From contig NZ_CP090064.1 of the NCBI RefSeq assembly GCF_023100685.1, positions 3,286,001 through 3,350,000 of the forward strand: a stretch of DNA of 64,000 nt. The letters are read 5' to 3'. The translations under genes and the position numbers were made by a program. The notes beneath the pieces were generated by a model. The model was not told the DNA's origin and did no database searches. It was given only the letters and a program-made list of their open reading frames with translations. The stretch's first letter is position 1, and each line of letters starts with the position of its first letter. This DNA comes from Proteus vulgaris (GTDB taxonomy: Bacteria; Pseudomonadota; Gammaproteobacteria; Enterobacterales; Enterobacteriaceae). Positions 1 through 9,940 of the stretch are shown here, piece by piece.

Positions 1-2
1 GT

Positions 3-476
3 CGTTCTCCTGATGTTATTTGTAGCTTAATTTCTCACTGTTTTGATTTAGAAAAAGTTGAATTGATCGGATGGGAAATACGCAAAGTGCCTATCCCAGA
101 AGATCAACAAAACCGTTTAGGGATTATTGCTCGTCATTCAGGGCAAAAATCACGCCCCAAAATGGTTTTAGGTGAAAATTTTAATATTGGCTCTCACATC
201 TATGATTGTAATGGAAAATGCACCATTGAAATCAGTGAGTTATCTATTGAACGCTATATGTCATTTCTTCCCAATGGCAAAGATTTTTTGTCACTCATTA
301 CTTTTGTTTCTTACATCATGCACGAGCAACTTGCGTGGGATTTACGCCTACGTATTGCGGACAAACAAACGAATGGTATTTGCCTAGGCAGAGCGCAACA
401 CAATCAATTAGGTTGGCAAAGCTTTCTAGGAAAACCTGAAGCCAATCCCAGTGTGACAATGACTATTTTGGAATAA
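3..476 (+). CDS. tssG: T6SS baseplate protein TssG (C-terminal part, cut by window edge)
   Basis: The reading frame is open from the first bases, so the true start lies upstream. The visible ~157 residues match the C-terminal part of TssG (ImpH/VasB), a wedge protein of the type VI baseplate that acts in the cytoplasm with TssE, TssF and TssK. Typical tail features are the IGWEIR segment, a GSHIYD-like stretch and the closing LGWQSFLGKP segment. It is followed after 5 bp by the FHA gene, so it belongs to the same operon. The TTG at 63 is only an internal codon, not the start. Confidence 0.85.
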   Translation, partial: RSPDVICSLISHCFDLEKVELIGWEIRKVPIPEDQQNRLGIIARHSGQKSRPKMVLGENFNIGSHIYDCNGKCTIEISELSIERYMSFLPNGKDFLSLITFVSYIMHEQLAWDLRLRIADKQTNGICLGRAQHNQLGWQSFLGKPEANPSVTMTILE

Positions 477-481
477 TATTT

Positions 482-1723
482 ATGGATAATTATTTACCCA
501 CAATCTCTTTTCGCTTAATCAATAGTGAGTTGCTTGAAAGTGGCTATGTGCCAAATAGTCAATTTACCCAGCTTGGTGGCACAATTGGTAGTAGTAAACA
601 ATCTCACTGGGTAATACAAGATACTCAATCTTCTATTGCTGCCACACAATGCGCTATTGTTTGGCAAGATAAGCAGTTTTGTTTAAAAACGCTTTCAGAG
701 CCTATTTATATTAATAATGCCCTGATCCCCATAGATATTAGCGCTGTTTGTTTATCTCAAAGCGATCAAATCAGGATCGGTCAATTAGTCTTGTCCGTTA
801 ATATTAATTTAACGCAAAACGACAAACAGGATCTTATGGCAATGACACCACAATCTTTGATTGTGACTGATGATAATCCGCTAGATCCCTTACTACAAAA
901 GAACACGCCCCCTGCTTATAAAACAGAAAATTATATGCCTTTAGCCCCAACGGTTTCAGGTGCTATGACGCATGATCCATTAAAAGCCCTTGAAAGCGAA
1001 AGCCTAGAGCTTATTCAGTCATCATCTTCTAACTCACACCACCACTCGCTTTCTTCGCCTCATTCAGATAATCAGGGAGCTTTTATGGTTCAAGAATTTA
1101 TGGATTTACCCGAAATGACATCCCAGGATAATGAGATAAATACAGATATTGACTATGTTGCAATTAATCCATTAATGAAAGGGTTAGGTGTACACCTTAA
1201 CTTGCAAAACTCTCAGCAAGCGAATGATTTTCTCATTGAGTTAGGAAAAACAACGCAATCAGCAATTAAAGGTTTATTGGCATTACAACAGCAAGAAAAT
1301 TTACAAGATAAACAATTGCGACCAATCGAAGATAATCCTCTTCGTTTAAATAACCAATATGACAGTGTAATGCGCTTAATGTTTACGGACGAACGTAGTC
1401 CAGTGCATTTATCTGCACCTTCAGCAGTGGCGGAAAGCCTACATAATGTGCAACTACATTATCATGCCAATCAAGAGGCTATTTCAGCTGCATTAGCTAC
1501 CTTACTAGATGCATTTTCGCCAGAGCATTTATTAAAACGCTTTTCTCATTATCGCCGTAGTTACGATAACAATCCGAATGACAGTGCTTGGGCTTGGGAT
1601 ATGTATACCAATTATTACAATGAGTTAGCATCATCTCGCCAAAAAGGTTTTGAGAAGCTATTTTACGAGGTTTATACCCACGCTTATGACCGAGCCTTAA
1701 GAAAAGGGCTTGATGAGGTGTGA
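482..1723 (+). CDS. tagH: T6SS-associated FHA domain protein (TagH/VasC/ImpI)
   Basis: This 413-residue protein has an N-terminal forkhead-associated domain at about residues 28-105 (GGTIGSS and the INNALIPID turn), a low-complexity Ser/His-rich linker around residues 175-200, and the C-terminal domain of T6SS FHA proteins from about 290 (an AFSPEHL motif and a WDMYTNYY helix near 375). FHA domains bind phosphothreonine; in other T6SSs this protein links Ser/Thr phosphorylation to assembly. No PpkA kinase or PppA phosphatase gene lies in the window, so post-translational control cannot be judged here. Confidence 0.85.
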   Translation: MDNYLPTISFRLINSELLESGYVPNSQFTQLGGTIGSSKQSHWVIQDTQSSIAATQCAIVWQDKQFCLKTLSEPIYINNALIPIDISAVCLSQSDQIRIGQLVLSVNINLTQNDKQDLMAMTPQSLIVTDDNPLDPLLQKNTPPAYKTENYMPLAPTVSGAMTHDPLKALESESLELIQSSSSNSHHHSLSSPHSDNQGAFMVQEFMDLPEMTSQDNEINTDIDYVAINPLMKGLGVHLNLQNSQQANDFLIELGKTTQSAIKGLLALQQQENLQDKQLRPIEDNPLRLNNQYDSVMRLMFTDERSPVHLSAPSAVAESLHNVQLHYHANQEAISAALATLLDAFSPEHLLKRFSHYRRSYDNNPNDSAWAWDMYTNYYNELASSRQKGFEKLFYEVYTHAYDRALRKGLDEV

Positions 1724-1724
1724 T

Positions 1725-2279
1725 ATGTCGATAAAAACACTCACGACTTATCTCTTTCTTATTTTTGCAAGCACTCAACTTAGTGGGTGTAGTGGCCCTA
1801 TTGAAGCAATATCAAAAATAGGCAAAGTCATGTGGGATCCTTCAACGCCCGTAGGAGCAGAAAAAGAACAACCTTCAGTCGTTGCATTCACATTATTAGC
1901 GGAGCCTGAAATCAATCCTAACGATCAAGGAGAGGCAACCCCTGTTCAATTACAAATTGTTTATATGAATGAAGATTCGATCTTTGCCTCTTTAGATCAA
2001 GACCAAATTATTGAAGAAAATTGCGATCTGAAAAAGCTATTAAAAAGAAATTATATCGATCACCAAGATTACACTCTTTTGCCTGATCAATATAAGCCTC
2101 TCGATCTCATTGAATTGGATAAAAAGAATAAGTATATCGGGATCATTGCTTATTACTCTGATGTCAATATTACTCAATGGAAAAAAGTATTGAAAATCAA
2201 TGGAATTGGTCGTCATTACAATCTACTAGTCCATATCAAAGAAAATGAAATTGAATTTAGAAAAGAAGAGGAACAATAA
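1725..2279 (+). CDS. tssJ: T6SS outer-membrane lipoprotein TssJ (VasD/Lip)
   Basis: TssJ anchors the membrane complex to the outer membrane by contacting the periplasmic part of TssM. The protein begins with a short basic segment, a hydrophobic stretch and the lipobox LSGC with Cys22 as acylation site when ATG 1725 is used. Earlier starts (TTG 1710, ATG 1713) overlap the upstream gene and only add a few residues; 1725 sits 1 bp after the tagH stop and gives the cleanest signal peptide. The mature ~160-residue domain fits the family. The residue after Cys is Ser, so outer-membrane sorting is expected. Confidence 0.88.
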   Translation: MSIKTLTTYLFLIFASTQLSGCSGPIEAISKIGKVMWDPSTPVGAEKEQPSVVAFTLLAEPEINPNDQGEATPVQLQIVYMNEDSIFASLDQDQIIEENCDLKKLLKRNYIDHQDYTLLPDQYKPLDLIELDKKNKYIGIIAYYSDVNITQWKKVLKINGIGRHYNLLVHIKENEIEFRKEEEQ

Positions 2280-2281
2280 CA

Positions 2282-3640
2282 GTGTCAACAAAAAATAAAG
2301 TGATATGGCATGAAGGGTTGTTTATTAAACCTCAACATTTTCAGCAACAGCAACGTTATCAAGATTATATTATTGAAACGCTGATAAAAACCTATCACGC
2401 TCATTACTATGGCCTGAGCCAACTAACGCTAAATACTGAATTATTAAATCTTGGTCGTATTGGACTGAAAGAAGCTGCCGGCATTATGCCTGATGGCACG
2501 CTATTTTCTATTCCACAACAAGATAACCTTCCTTCACCTATTGATATTTCACAAATTCATGAAGGCTGTGACAATGTTGTTTATTTAGCATTGCCATTAC
2601 AAAACAGTACAGTCAGTGAAATCTCTCATTCCCATAATGGCAATCATTTGTTAGCCCGTTATAGCGAGGTGTTAACACAAGTACGTGATTTGCATACTGA
2701 GAATGGGGATATTAGCCAGCTTAATATTGCGAAGCTCAATCCTATTTTAAAATTAGGGAAAACAGAGTTAGACGCTTATGTAATGCTTCCAATTTGCAAA
2801 ATAAGAGAAATCAGTGCTGATGGGAGTTTAATTCTAGATAAAAACTTTATTCCTACCTGCTTAAACTCAAGAATTTGCCCTATTTTATCGGAATTGCTAG
2901 CTGAAGTTGAAGGCGCATTATTTGAACGAGGCCGCCAAATAGCCGAAAGAATTGGCTCTCCAGGTCAGCAAGGAATTGCCGATGTGGCTGAATTTATGAT
3001 GCTACAGCTACTTAATCGCGCTTATCCTCAATTTTCACATTTATCTAAACAGACAGTGATTCATCCAGAACAGCTTTTCAGGGAACTATTGCAATTTAGT
3101 GGCGAAATTCAAACATTTACTAATGGCTCCCGTTTGCCTGATAAATTACCGATTTATCGTCACTATGATTTAGCATCAGGCTTTTTGCCTCTGATTAAAT
3201 CTATTCGACAAGCATTAAGTGTTGTTTTAACACCAAGAGCCGTGCCGATCCCATTACAAAAACAAGAACATGGGATTCGAGTTGCGACAATTCATGATAG
3301 ACAACTTCTGCAAAGTGCTGAATTTATTATTGCAGTGCGCGCTCAGTTACCTCAAGAGCAACTGCGCCGACAATTCGCACAACAGGCTAAAGTGACTTCA
3401 GTGAATCAAATCCGTGATTTAGTCAGTGTTCAGATGCCGGGAGTTGGTTTTATTGCTCTATCAACAGCACCTCGCCAGTTGCCTTATCATTCAGGCTATA
3501 CCTATTTCCGCTTAGATCCACAAGGTGAGTCTTGGGCTGATATACAAAAACACGGAAATATTGCATTTCACGTATCAGGACAATTCCCTGAACTTGATAT
3601 TCAACTTTGGGCAATAAGAAGTGGAACCCAACATGAGTGA
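2282..3640 (+). CDS. tssK: T6SS baseplate protein TssK (VasE/ImpJ)
   Basis: This 452-residue cytoplasmic protein links the baseplate to the TssL/TssM membrane complex. The N-terminus VIWHEGLFIKPQHFQQQ is a family signature, and the end (QLWAIRSG) also fits. The start codon is GTG, 2 bp after the tssJ stop and preceded by an A/G-rich ribosome site (AAGAAGAGG). The 3' end overlaps the start of tssL by 8 bp, which suggests translational coupling. Confidence 0.93.
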   Translation: MSTKNKVIWHEGLFIKPQHFQQQQRYQDYIIETLIKTYHAHYYGLSQLTLNTELLNLGRIGLKEAAGIMPDGTLFSIPQQDNLPSPIDISQIHEGCDNVVYLALPLQNSTVSEISHSHNGNHLLARYSEVLTQVRDLHTENGDISQLNIAKLNPILKLGKTELDAYVMLPICKIREISADGSLILDKNFIPTCLNSRICPILSELLAEVEGALFERGRQIAERIGSPGQQGIADVAEFMMLQLLNRAYPQFSHLSKQTVIHPEQLFRELLQFSGEIQTFTNGSRLPDKLPIYRHYDLASGFLPLIKSIRQALSVVLTPRAVPIPLQKQEHGIRVATIHDRQLLQSAEFIIAVRAQLPQEQLRRQFAQQAKVTSVNQIRDLVSVQMPGVGFIALSTAPRQLPYHSGYTYFRLDPQGESWADIQKHGNIAFHVSGQFPELDIQLWAIRSGTQHE

Positions 3641-4388
3641 TCAATCATTAATCCAAGAGATCGCTGAAAAAAAAGTGAGCCATAAATCATATCAATTGCC
3701 ATTACGCGGTAACAACATCAATCCAATGATTGATGTCGCGACACCGTTGCTGGGTATGGTGATCAGAATGAAATCAATGTCAGCAACACCATTATCAGAC
3801 AAACTTTTTCAGCAAGTTGTGACTGACATTCAAGCCATTGAACAACAACTTCAAACTCACGGTTATGAGCCGGGCGCCATTGTTTCATTCCGCTATGTGT
3901 TATGCACATTTATTGATGAAGCAGCATTAGAATTAGGCTGGGATCAAGATAACGATTGGGTAAAACAATCCCTGTTAGTTCATTTTCATAATGAATCATG
4001 GGGTGGTGAAAAGGTTTTCGTATTAATAGAACGCTTATTAGGTGAGCCTAAACGCTACCTCGATTTATTAGAGTTTATTTATCTCTGCTTATGCCTTGGC
4101 TATCGCGGTCGCTATAAAGTCAGCAATGGCTATGGGGATGACTTTAATAAATTACTTCGCCAACTTCAAAAACAAATCCAACAACTTAAAGGCGATCCTC
4201 AGTCTGTTATTTTATATAAAGAAAATGGCAATAAATCACATCAATATCGTTTAGGACAACGCTTTGGTGTTCGTTATATCGCCATTGGCTCACTGATCTT
4301 CGCCACCATTATTTACACTATTTATGCTTCTAGATTGAGACATCAAACTCTCAATATTTTGGAACAGCTTAATACACTTCTTAGCTAG
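3633..4388 (+). CDS. tssL: T6SS inner-membrane protein TssL (DotU/VasF), short form
   Basis: TssL is an inner-membrane component that binds TssM and TssK. The ~251-residue protein has the helical cytoplasmic DotU domain (FRYVLCTFIDEAAL, then ESWGGEKVF and LGYRGRY) and a single C-terminal transmembrane segment near residues 218-236. There is no OmpA-like peptidoglycan-binding extension, so wall anchoring would need another protein. ATG 3633 was chosen over the GTG at 3621 because the family starts just before the conserved region and the shorter overlap with tssK is typical. Confidence 0.9.
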   Translation: MSDQSLIQEIAEKKVSHKSYQLPLRGNNINPMIDVATPLLGMVIRMKSMSATPLSDKLFQQVVTDIQAIEQQLQTHGYEPGAIVSFRYVLCTFIDEAALELGWDQDNDWVKQSLLVHFHNESWGGEKVFVLIERLLGEPKRYLDLLEFIYLCLCLGYRGRYKVSNGYGDDFNKLLRQLQKQIQQLKGDPQSVILYKENGNKSHQYRLGQRFGVRYIAIGSLIFATIIYTIYASRLRHQTLNILEQLNTLLS

Positions 4389-4397
4389 GACGCCATT

Positions 4398-7034
4398 ATG
4401 ATCCAGATTGATCTCTCAACATTAGTTAATAGACTTCACCCTATTGCTAAACATGCTTTAGAAAATGCGGCTGCGTTTTGTGTAAGCCACCAGCAACTCG
4501 AAATTACAGTAGACCAATTATTACAACAACTGCTGGAAACACCACTAACGGATATCCGTACTATCTTTAATAAAGTTGATATCAATCCCACCGAATTAAC
4601 TGAGCTTTTAAATCTCCACACAGTACAACAACAGAGCGTGACACAAAGTTATCCTAATTTTTCACCTCTATTAGTCGAATGGCTAAAAGATAGCTGGCTA
4701 TTGGCTTCAGCAGAACTTAGCCATAATGAATTACGCTCAGGCGCTTTGTTACTCACTTTATTGCAAATGCCCCATCGTTATCTCTCAAAAGCAGCAGTTG
4801 AATTACTCTCTCAAATCAATAGAGAGCAACTCAAGCTCAACTTTGATGAGTGGACTCTGACATCAGTAGAAGCACCAATAACAGAAGCTAATAAATCATC
4901 CAATCGTCATGTTCAATCGGACTCTATGCTTGCGCGTTTTACACAAAACATGACGCAACAAGCAAGAGATAACCAGCTAGATCCTGTTTTATGTCGCGAC
5001 CATGAAATTGATTTAATGATTGATATTCTCTGTCGTCGTCGGAAAAACAACCCCGTAGTAGTTGGTGAAGCAGGTGTGGGTAAAAGTGCCTTAATTGAAG
5101 GGTTAGCTTTGCGTATTGTTGCGGGTGATATTCCCGAAAAACTCAAAGAATGTGAGTTGTTAACACTAGATTTAGGTGCATTACAAGCAGGCGCGGCTGT
5201 TAAAGGGGAATTTGAAAAACGCTTTAAAGGCATTATGCAAGAAGTGGCACAATCACCGACTCCTATTATCTTATTTATTGATGAAGCCCATACTTTGATT
5301 GGAGCTGGAAATCAGCAAGGTGGCTTAGATATTTCCAATTTGCTAAAACCTGCATTAGCCCGTGGTGAATTAAGTACCATTGCCGCAACCACATGGAGTG
5401 AATATAAAAAATACTTTGAAAAAGATGCAGCGTTAGCGCGCCGTTTCCAACTCGTTCAAGTCAAAGAGCCCACCGCAGACGAAGCCATTATTATTATGCG
5501 TGGATTGCGCTCTATTTATGAAAAAGCACATCACGTCTTTATTGATGATGAAGCACTTTGTGCATCAGCACAATTAAGTGAACGCTATCTTTCAGGACGC
5601 CAACTTCCAGATAAAGCCATTGATGTACTTGATACCGCTTGTGCTCGTGCTGCTATCAACCTTTCAACTCCGCCTAAACAGCTATCAGCATTAAAAACGC
5701 AACGCCATCAAATCAAGATAGAACGTGATGTATTAACCCGTGAACAGCAAGTAGGTTTAAAAAATCATTCAGAGCGTTTGGCAATATTAGAAAATCAGTC
5801 TATTGAGATTGAAACACAAATTGAAATGCTTCAACAAGCGTGGGGAAAACAGAAAAATATTGTTCGTGAAATTATCAAATTACGGTCAACTTTATTATCA
5901 ATATTAACTAAATCACTTGAAGAAGAAGCAAACAATGAAAGTATTGAAAATAACAATGATGAGCTGAAATCTCGATTAAATGCACTAAATGAAGAGCTAA
6001 ATGAATTACATCAACACTCTCTATTGGTCTCTCCTCATGTCGATAAAAAACAAATTGCTGCCGTGATTGCGGAATGGACAGGAGTACCTCTTAATCGCTT
6101 ATCACAAGATGCATTACAAGTAGCGACAGAGCTACCAACCTACCTTGAACAAAGTATTAAAGGCCAATCACTTGCAATCAAACATCTTCATAAGCATTTA
6201 TTAACAGCGCGTGCCGATTTACGTCGTTCAGGCCGTCCATTGGGAGCATTCTTATTAGCCGGGCCAAGTGGTGTTGGTAAAACAGAAACAGTAATTCAAA
6301 TTGCTCAGTTGATGTTTGGCGGAACACAATATCTCACCACGATCAACATGTCAGAGTTTCAAGAAAAACATACTGTTTCTCGCTTAATTGGTTCACCACC
6401 AGGTTATGTAGGTTATGGTGAAGGCGGAGTATTAACCGAAGCTATTCGCAAAAAGCCTTATTCCGTTGTACTACTGGACGAAGTAGAAAAAGCACACCCC
6501 GATGTTTTAAATCTGTTTTATCAAGCCTTTGATAAAGGAGAATTAGCCGACGGTGAAGGTCGTGTTATTGACTGTAAAAACGTTGCATTTTTCCTAACGT
6601 CTAATTTAGGTGATCACGTCATTATGGCTAATGCCGACAAACCGGATGAATTGCATGATGCGCTCTATCCCGAATTAACCACCTTCTTTAAACCCGCCCT
6701 TTTAGCGCGTATGGAAGTGATCCCATTCTTACCGCTAACGCAGATTATTCTCAAAGAAATTATTGATCACAAACTAACACGTTTAACTCAATTACTTACG
6801 CAACGTTTTCATGCAGAGATCAAGCTGGAAGAGACCGTTTCCGATGAAATATTACAACGCGCTTCACGAGCAGAAAACGGTGCAAGAATTTTAGAATCCA
6901 TTATTGATGGTGCGTTATTACCCCCTCTTTCACTTCTTCTGTTGCAACACAGTGCAAAGAATGAAGATATCAGGACGATACGGTTATCAACACAAGATAA
7001 CCAATTCATTGCAGAGGTAAATGTAGAACTATGA
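4398..7034 (+). CDS. clpV: T6SS sheath-recycling ATPase ClpV (TssH)
   Basis: This is an 878-residue double AAA+ unfoldase of the ClpB class that disassembles contracted TssB/TssC sheath. In order it has a Clp N domain (1-160), AAA1 with Walker A GEAGVGKS (~222-229) and Walker B LFIDEAH (~292), a coiled-coil middle region (~415-540), and AAA2 with GPSGVGKT (~621) and [11 protein letters not shown] (~690). Length and all motifs look intact. Its stop codon overlaps the ATG of the next gene (ATGA), indicating coupled translation. Confidence 0.95.
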   Translation: MIQIDLSTLVNRLHPIAKHALENAAAFCVSHQQLEITVDQLLQQLLETPLTDIRTIFNKVDINPTELTELLNLHTVQQQSVTQSYPNFSPLLVEWLKDSWLLASAELSHNELRSGALLLTLLQMPHRYLSKAAVELLSQINREQLKLNFDEWTLTSVEAPITEANKSSNRHVQSDSMLARFTQNMTQQARDNQLDPVLCRDHEIDLMIDILCRRRKNNPVVVGEAGVGKSALIEGLALRIVAGDIPEKLKECELLTLDLGALQAGAAVKGEFEKRFKGIMQEVAQSPTPIILFIDEAHTLIGAGNQQGGLDISNLLKPALARGELSTIAATTWSEYKKYFEKDAALARRFQLVQVKEPTADEAIIIMRGLRSIYEKAHHVFIDDEALCASAQLSERYLSGRQLPDKAIDVLDTACARAAINLSTPPKQLSALKTQRHQIKIERDVLTREQQVGLKNHSERLAILENQSIEIETQIEMLQQAWGKQKNIVREIIKLRSTLLSILTKSLEEEANNESIENNNDELKSRLNALNEELNELHQHSLLVSPHVDKKQIAAVIAEWTGVPLNRLSQDALQVATELPTYLEQSIKGQSLAIKHLHKHLLTARADLRRSGRPLGAFLLAGPSGVGKTETVIQIAQLMFGGTQYLTTINMSEFQEKHTVSRLIGSPPGYVGYGEGGVLTEAIRKKPYSVVLLDEVEKAHPDVLNLFYQAFDKGELADGEGRVIDCKNVAFFLTSNLGDHVIMANADKPDELHDALYPELTTFFKPALLARMEVIPFLPLTQIILKEIIDHKLTRLTQLLTQRFHAEIKLEETVSDEILQRASRAENGARILESIIDGALLPPLSLLLLQHSAKNEDIRTIRLSTQDNQFIAEVNVEL

Positions 7035-7828
7035 AGCACAGACTGAAAAATGCGCTCTCTCTCTTAACTTGTTTAGATGTGGACTCACTGACCAGCCAAT
7101 TTCTTGAGCTGAGTATGCCTCGTAGTCCATTCAGCGCACTCATTGTTTCAATGATTAATAAATCAGAGAATCGCTTAGAGAGCTGGAGTATTGATCTTAG
7201 TGAAAAAGTAGAGAAAAAACATTTGGATGTCGATATTACAGAAGCGGATCACCCGTTGATCCAGCTTCTATCACAACCACAACCTATTCTCTGGAATGAT
7301 CTAAAACAAGGCAGTTATATTAGCGATCATGCTTTACAGCAATTTATCGCCAAACAACCCGTGCATTGTGGGCTATTTAGTATTCCCTTTGTTGATCTTA
7401 ATAATAAACCTTACGGGCTAATTATTATGTTAGGGGAAGATCTCGATGAAATGGTTTATGAGCAAGGTATTTTTTCTATTTACTGCAATGTATTTCATCA
7501 TCAATTAAAAAGCATTTTGGCATTTTCTCAATCACAACAGAAAATTGCTGATCTGCAATATCTATTGAAATTACAACAAGAAAAAGAAGAGAAAATTAAC
7601 CAGACGTTACGTTCATTATCTGTATCGAATTTAACTCCAACACAGATTCCAATTCATTCTTTTGCTGAGGTAAACGATCTTACTTTAGCTACTGAACGTT
7701 ATGAGGCGTCAATTCTGCGTTACCAACAAGAAAACAATAATGATGATCTCAATTTAATCGCTGAAAATTTAAATATTTCAAAGCGTTCGCTTTTATATAA
7801 ATTAAAAAAATATGGGTGTCTTAAATGA
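7031..7828 (+). CDS. VasH-like T6SS regulator lacking the AAA+ sigma-54 domain
   Basis: The 265-residue product lies where vasH, the sigma-54 enhancer-binding activator, sits in Vibrio-type T6SS clusters. The N-terminal ~165 residues look like a GAF-type sensory domain, then comes a Gln/Lys-rich coiled segment (~165-200) and a C-terminal Fis-type helix-turn-helix (LNLIAENLNISKRSLLYKLKKYG). The central ~240-residue AAA+ domain with the GAFTGA loop is absent, so it cannot activate sigma-54 polymerase by itself. It may bind DNA or titrate a full-length partner; both are inference. Confidence 0.7.
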   Translation: MKHRLKNALSLLTCLDVDSLTSQFLELSMPRSPFSALIVSMINKSENRLESWSIDLSEKVEKKHLDVDITEADHPLIQLLSQPQPILWNDLKQGSYISDHALQQFIAKQPVHCGLFSIPFVDLNNKPYGLIIMLGEDLDEMVYEQGIFSIYCNVFHHQLKSILAFSQSQQKIADLQYLLKLQQEKEEKINQTLRSLSVSNLTPTQIPIHSFAEVNDLTLATERYEASILRYQQENNNDDLNLIAENLNISKRSLLYKLKKYGCLK

Positions 7829-8475
7829 TTTATTCACAACCAGTTTATTTCATTTTTCTCGCTCTCTTCTCAATAAGTCACGTTTTTGCACAAGAGCAAG
7901 AAAATAAAACCAACCTTACTGAACACGCTCTCTTTGAGTGTCGTGAAGAGACATCTCAACTTATGCGTTTATCTTGCTATGACCAAATTAACGTTGGAAA
8001 TAAACCCATTTCTACTGTTGATGTAAGTGCGATGGGCGATATTTGGCGTTTAGCGCTAGAGCATGAAATGAAACGTGAAAATCACACCGCTGGGTTTATG
8101 GTCACAGCTCATAATAAAGGTATTTATCCCGTTATTATGACCATCCCAGCAATGGGATATCAGCCACCTCGCCCTATTTTAATGCTCAGTTGTATCGACA
8201 ACATTACTCGTATGCAAATTGCGTTACCCAAAAAACAAATCGCAGGAAGTATCCAACTCATCACGGACAAAACACAACTAAGTAGCGAATGGTTTCTACG
8301 AGAAGACGGTTATTTGCTTGAAGCAAGTCGCGGCATACTCGGCATTGATGAAATCAAACAACTACTTTCCAGCACAAAACTAACCATCAAATTAGCGAAT
8401 GATGAGCAATTAACCTTTAATATTTCAGGCATTAACGAAGAGATAAAACCTCTGCGTTCCGCCTGTCATTGGTGA
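7825..8475 (+). CDS. tagO: T6SS-associated protein TagO/VasI
   Basis: The 216-residue protein has an N-terminal signal peptide (hydrophobic residues 8-22, probable cleavage after HVFA) and the conserved family motif with paired cysteines (ECREETSQLMRLSCYDQ) near residues 38-54. This motif marks the VasI/TagO family, whose members sit beside tssA or tssM and are needed for normal secretion in some systems. It starts within the last bases of the VasH-like gene and ends 5 bp before tssA, so it is in the same transcript. The biochemical role is not established from sequence. Confidence 0.8.
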   Translation: MIYSQPVYFIFLALFSISHVFAQEQENKTNLTEHALFECREETSQLMRLSCYDQINVGNKPISTVDVSAMGDIWRLALEHEMKRENHTAGFMVTAHNKGIYPVIMTIPAMGYQPPRPILMLSCIDNITRMQIALPKKQIAGSIQLITDKTQLSSEWFLREDGYLLEASRGILGIDEIKQLLSSTKLTIKLANDEQLTFNISGINEEIKPLRSACHW

Positions 8476-8480
8476 TAAAA

Positions 8481-9935
8481 ATGACAACAAAAACGCTTTG
8501 TACATGGCGAGAACAACTTTTAGCACCTTTGGATGAGGCTAAAATAAGTAGCCAGCTTGATGAAAATAACGCCGATTGGGAATATATCGAAAGTGAAATG
8601 ATAAAATTTGGTTCACTAAGCCACAGCACTTTAGATATTGATGATATTCAGCGTCGAGCATTACAACTCTTTGCTACACAAACTAAAGACTTTCGCTTAC
8701 TTGTCCATTTTTTAAGAACGCTACAACATGCTGCGGTTCCTGAAGGGCTAGTCATTGCTGCCACGGTTGCCAGCGCCTATATGCAACATTATTGGGATAC
8801 AAGTTCTCCCAGTAATCCACGTTTAAAACTACGCTTAGCACAGCAAATTATTAAACGTTTTGAGTCAGTCAAAAACAGTTTTTGCCAGCAAGCCACACCT
8901 GAACAACGTGATAATATTTTGGGTGAATTTGCCTATTTAGCACAATTTTGGCACAACAATCAGCCTAATTTATCCACGCAAATGGATGAATTAAGCCAAG
9001 CGTATCAACATATAGAAAACACACAAAAATCGGCCATTACAGTTGAAAAAAGTATAAAAGCAGAACCCATTAATGAAGTAAAAACATCGCCTCAAACCTC
9101 AGTAAGCGTGACTTCACAGGCAGAGCAACCTTATGTTGAAATTAATCAAAGTGATGACCGCCAATGGAAGCAGACACTATTAAAAGTCGCTGGCATTCTT
9201 TGTGAACAAACGCCTAATGATGCGGTCGGTTATCGCCTACGCCGATATGCTATTTGGCACAATATTCAAACACTTCCCATAAGCGATAAACAAGGTAAAA
9301 CCCCTTTAGCTGCCGTGGCGATTGATAGAGTAACTGATTACAAAGCACAACTCTCACAGCCGTCTATCTCATTACTCAATGATATTGAGCAAAGCTTAAC
9401 GCTAGCACCTTATTGGTTAGATGGGCATTTTATGGCAGCTCAAACCGCACAACTATTAGGGCTAATTGATGTTTCATCAGCCATTGCTCAAGAGCTTTCA
9501 CTATTTTTAATAAGATTACCTCAGCTTAATCATCTCTATTTCTCTGATATGACTCCCTTTATTTCAGAAGAAACTCATCTATGGCTGGGGAGTTTAGAAA
9601 ACCAAGCTAATAATAAAGTAAGCCCTTCGTTATCACTACACAATGAGCAACAAGAAATTATGGATTGCTTTGAACAAGAAGGACTTAATGCCGCATTATT
9701 AATGATTGATAACGCTATTTCAGTAGCGACTGAACCCCGTCAACGGTTTTATCTACAATTACTTTCTGCACAACTTTTTGAAGCGTCAAAAATGAGTTCC
9801 ATCGCAAATGTTTATTTTGATCAGCTTTATCAAGATGCACTTCGATATTCATTATCAGAGTGGGAACCCAATTTATTAAATCAATTAGCATCAAAAATGG
9901 AACATCAACAGAACTCGTTTTCTCATAGGGAATAA
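8481..9935 (+). CDS. tssA: T6SS protein TssA (ImpA/VasJ)
   Basis: About 484 residues, with the ImpA_N domain at the N-terminus, a variable Lys/Thr-rich linker near 185-215 and the VasJ-type C-terminal domain (YRLRRYAIWHNI, then SLTLAPYWLDGHFMAA). TssA proteins organise tail assembly from the baseplate and may cap the growing sheath. ATG 8481 was chosen; TTG 8469 and GTG 8472 lie inside the preceding gene and have no better ribosome site. It is followed 5 bp later by tssM. Confidence 0.88.
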   Translation: MTTKTLCTWREQLLAPLDEAKISSQLDENNADWEYIESEMIKFGSLSHSTLDIDDIQRRALQLFATQTKDFRLLVHFLRTLQHAAVPEGLVIAATVASAYMQHYWDTSSPSNPRLKLRLAQQIIKRFESVKNSFCQQATPEQRDNILGEFAYLAQFWHNNQPNLSTQMDELSQAYQHIENTQKSAITVEKSIKAEPINEVKTSPQTSVSVTSQAEQPYVEINQSDDRQWKQTLLKVAGILCEQTPNDAVGYRLRRYAIWHNIQTLPISDKQGKTPLAAVAIDRVTDYKAQLSQPSISLLNDIEQSLTLAPYWLDGHFMAAQTAQLLGLIDVSSAIAQELSLFLIRLPQLNHLYFSDMTPFISEETHLWLGSLENQANNKVSPSLSLHNEQQEIMDCFEQEGLNAALLMIDNAISVATEPRQRFYLQLLSAQLFEASKMSSIANVYFDQLYQDALRYSLSEWEPNLLNQLASKMEHQQNSFSHRE

Positions 9936-9940
9936 TAATA

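Noticed and set aside
1497..1778. Minus-strand 93-residue ORF in tagH
   Set aside because: It lies opposite a well-supported gene and has no protein-like features or ribosome site.
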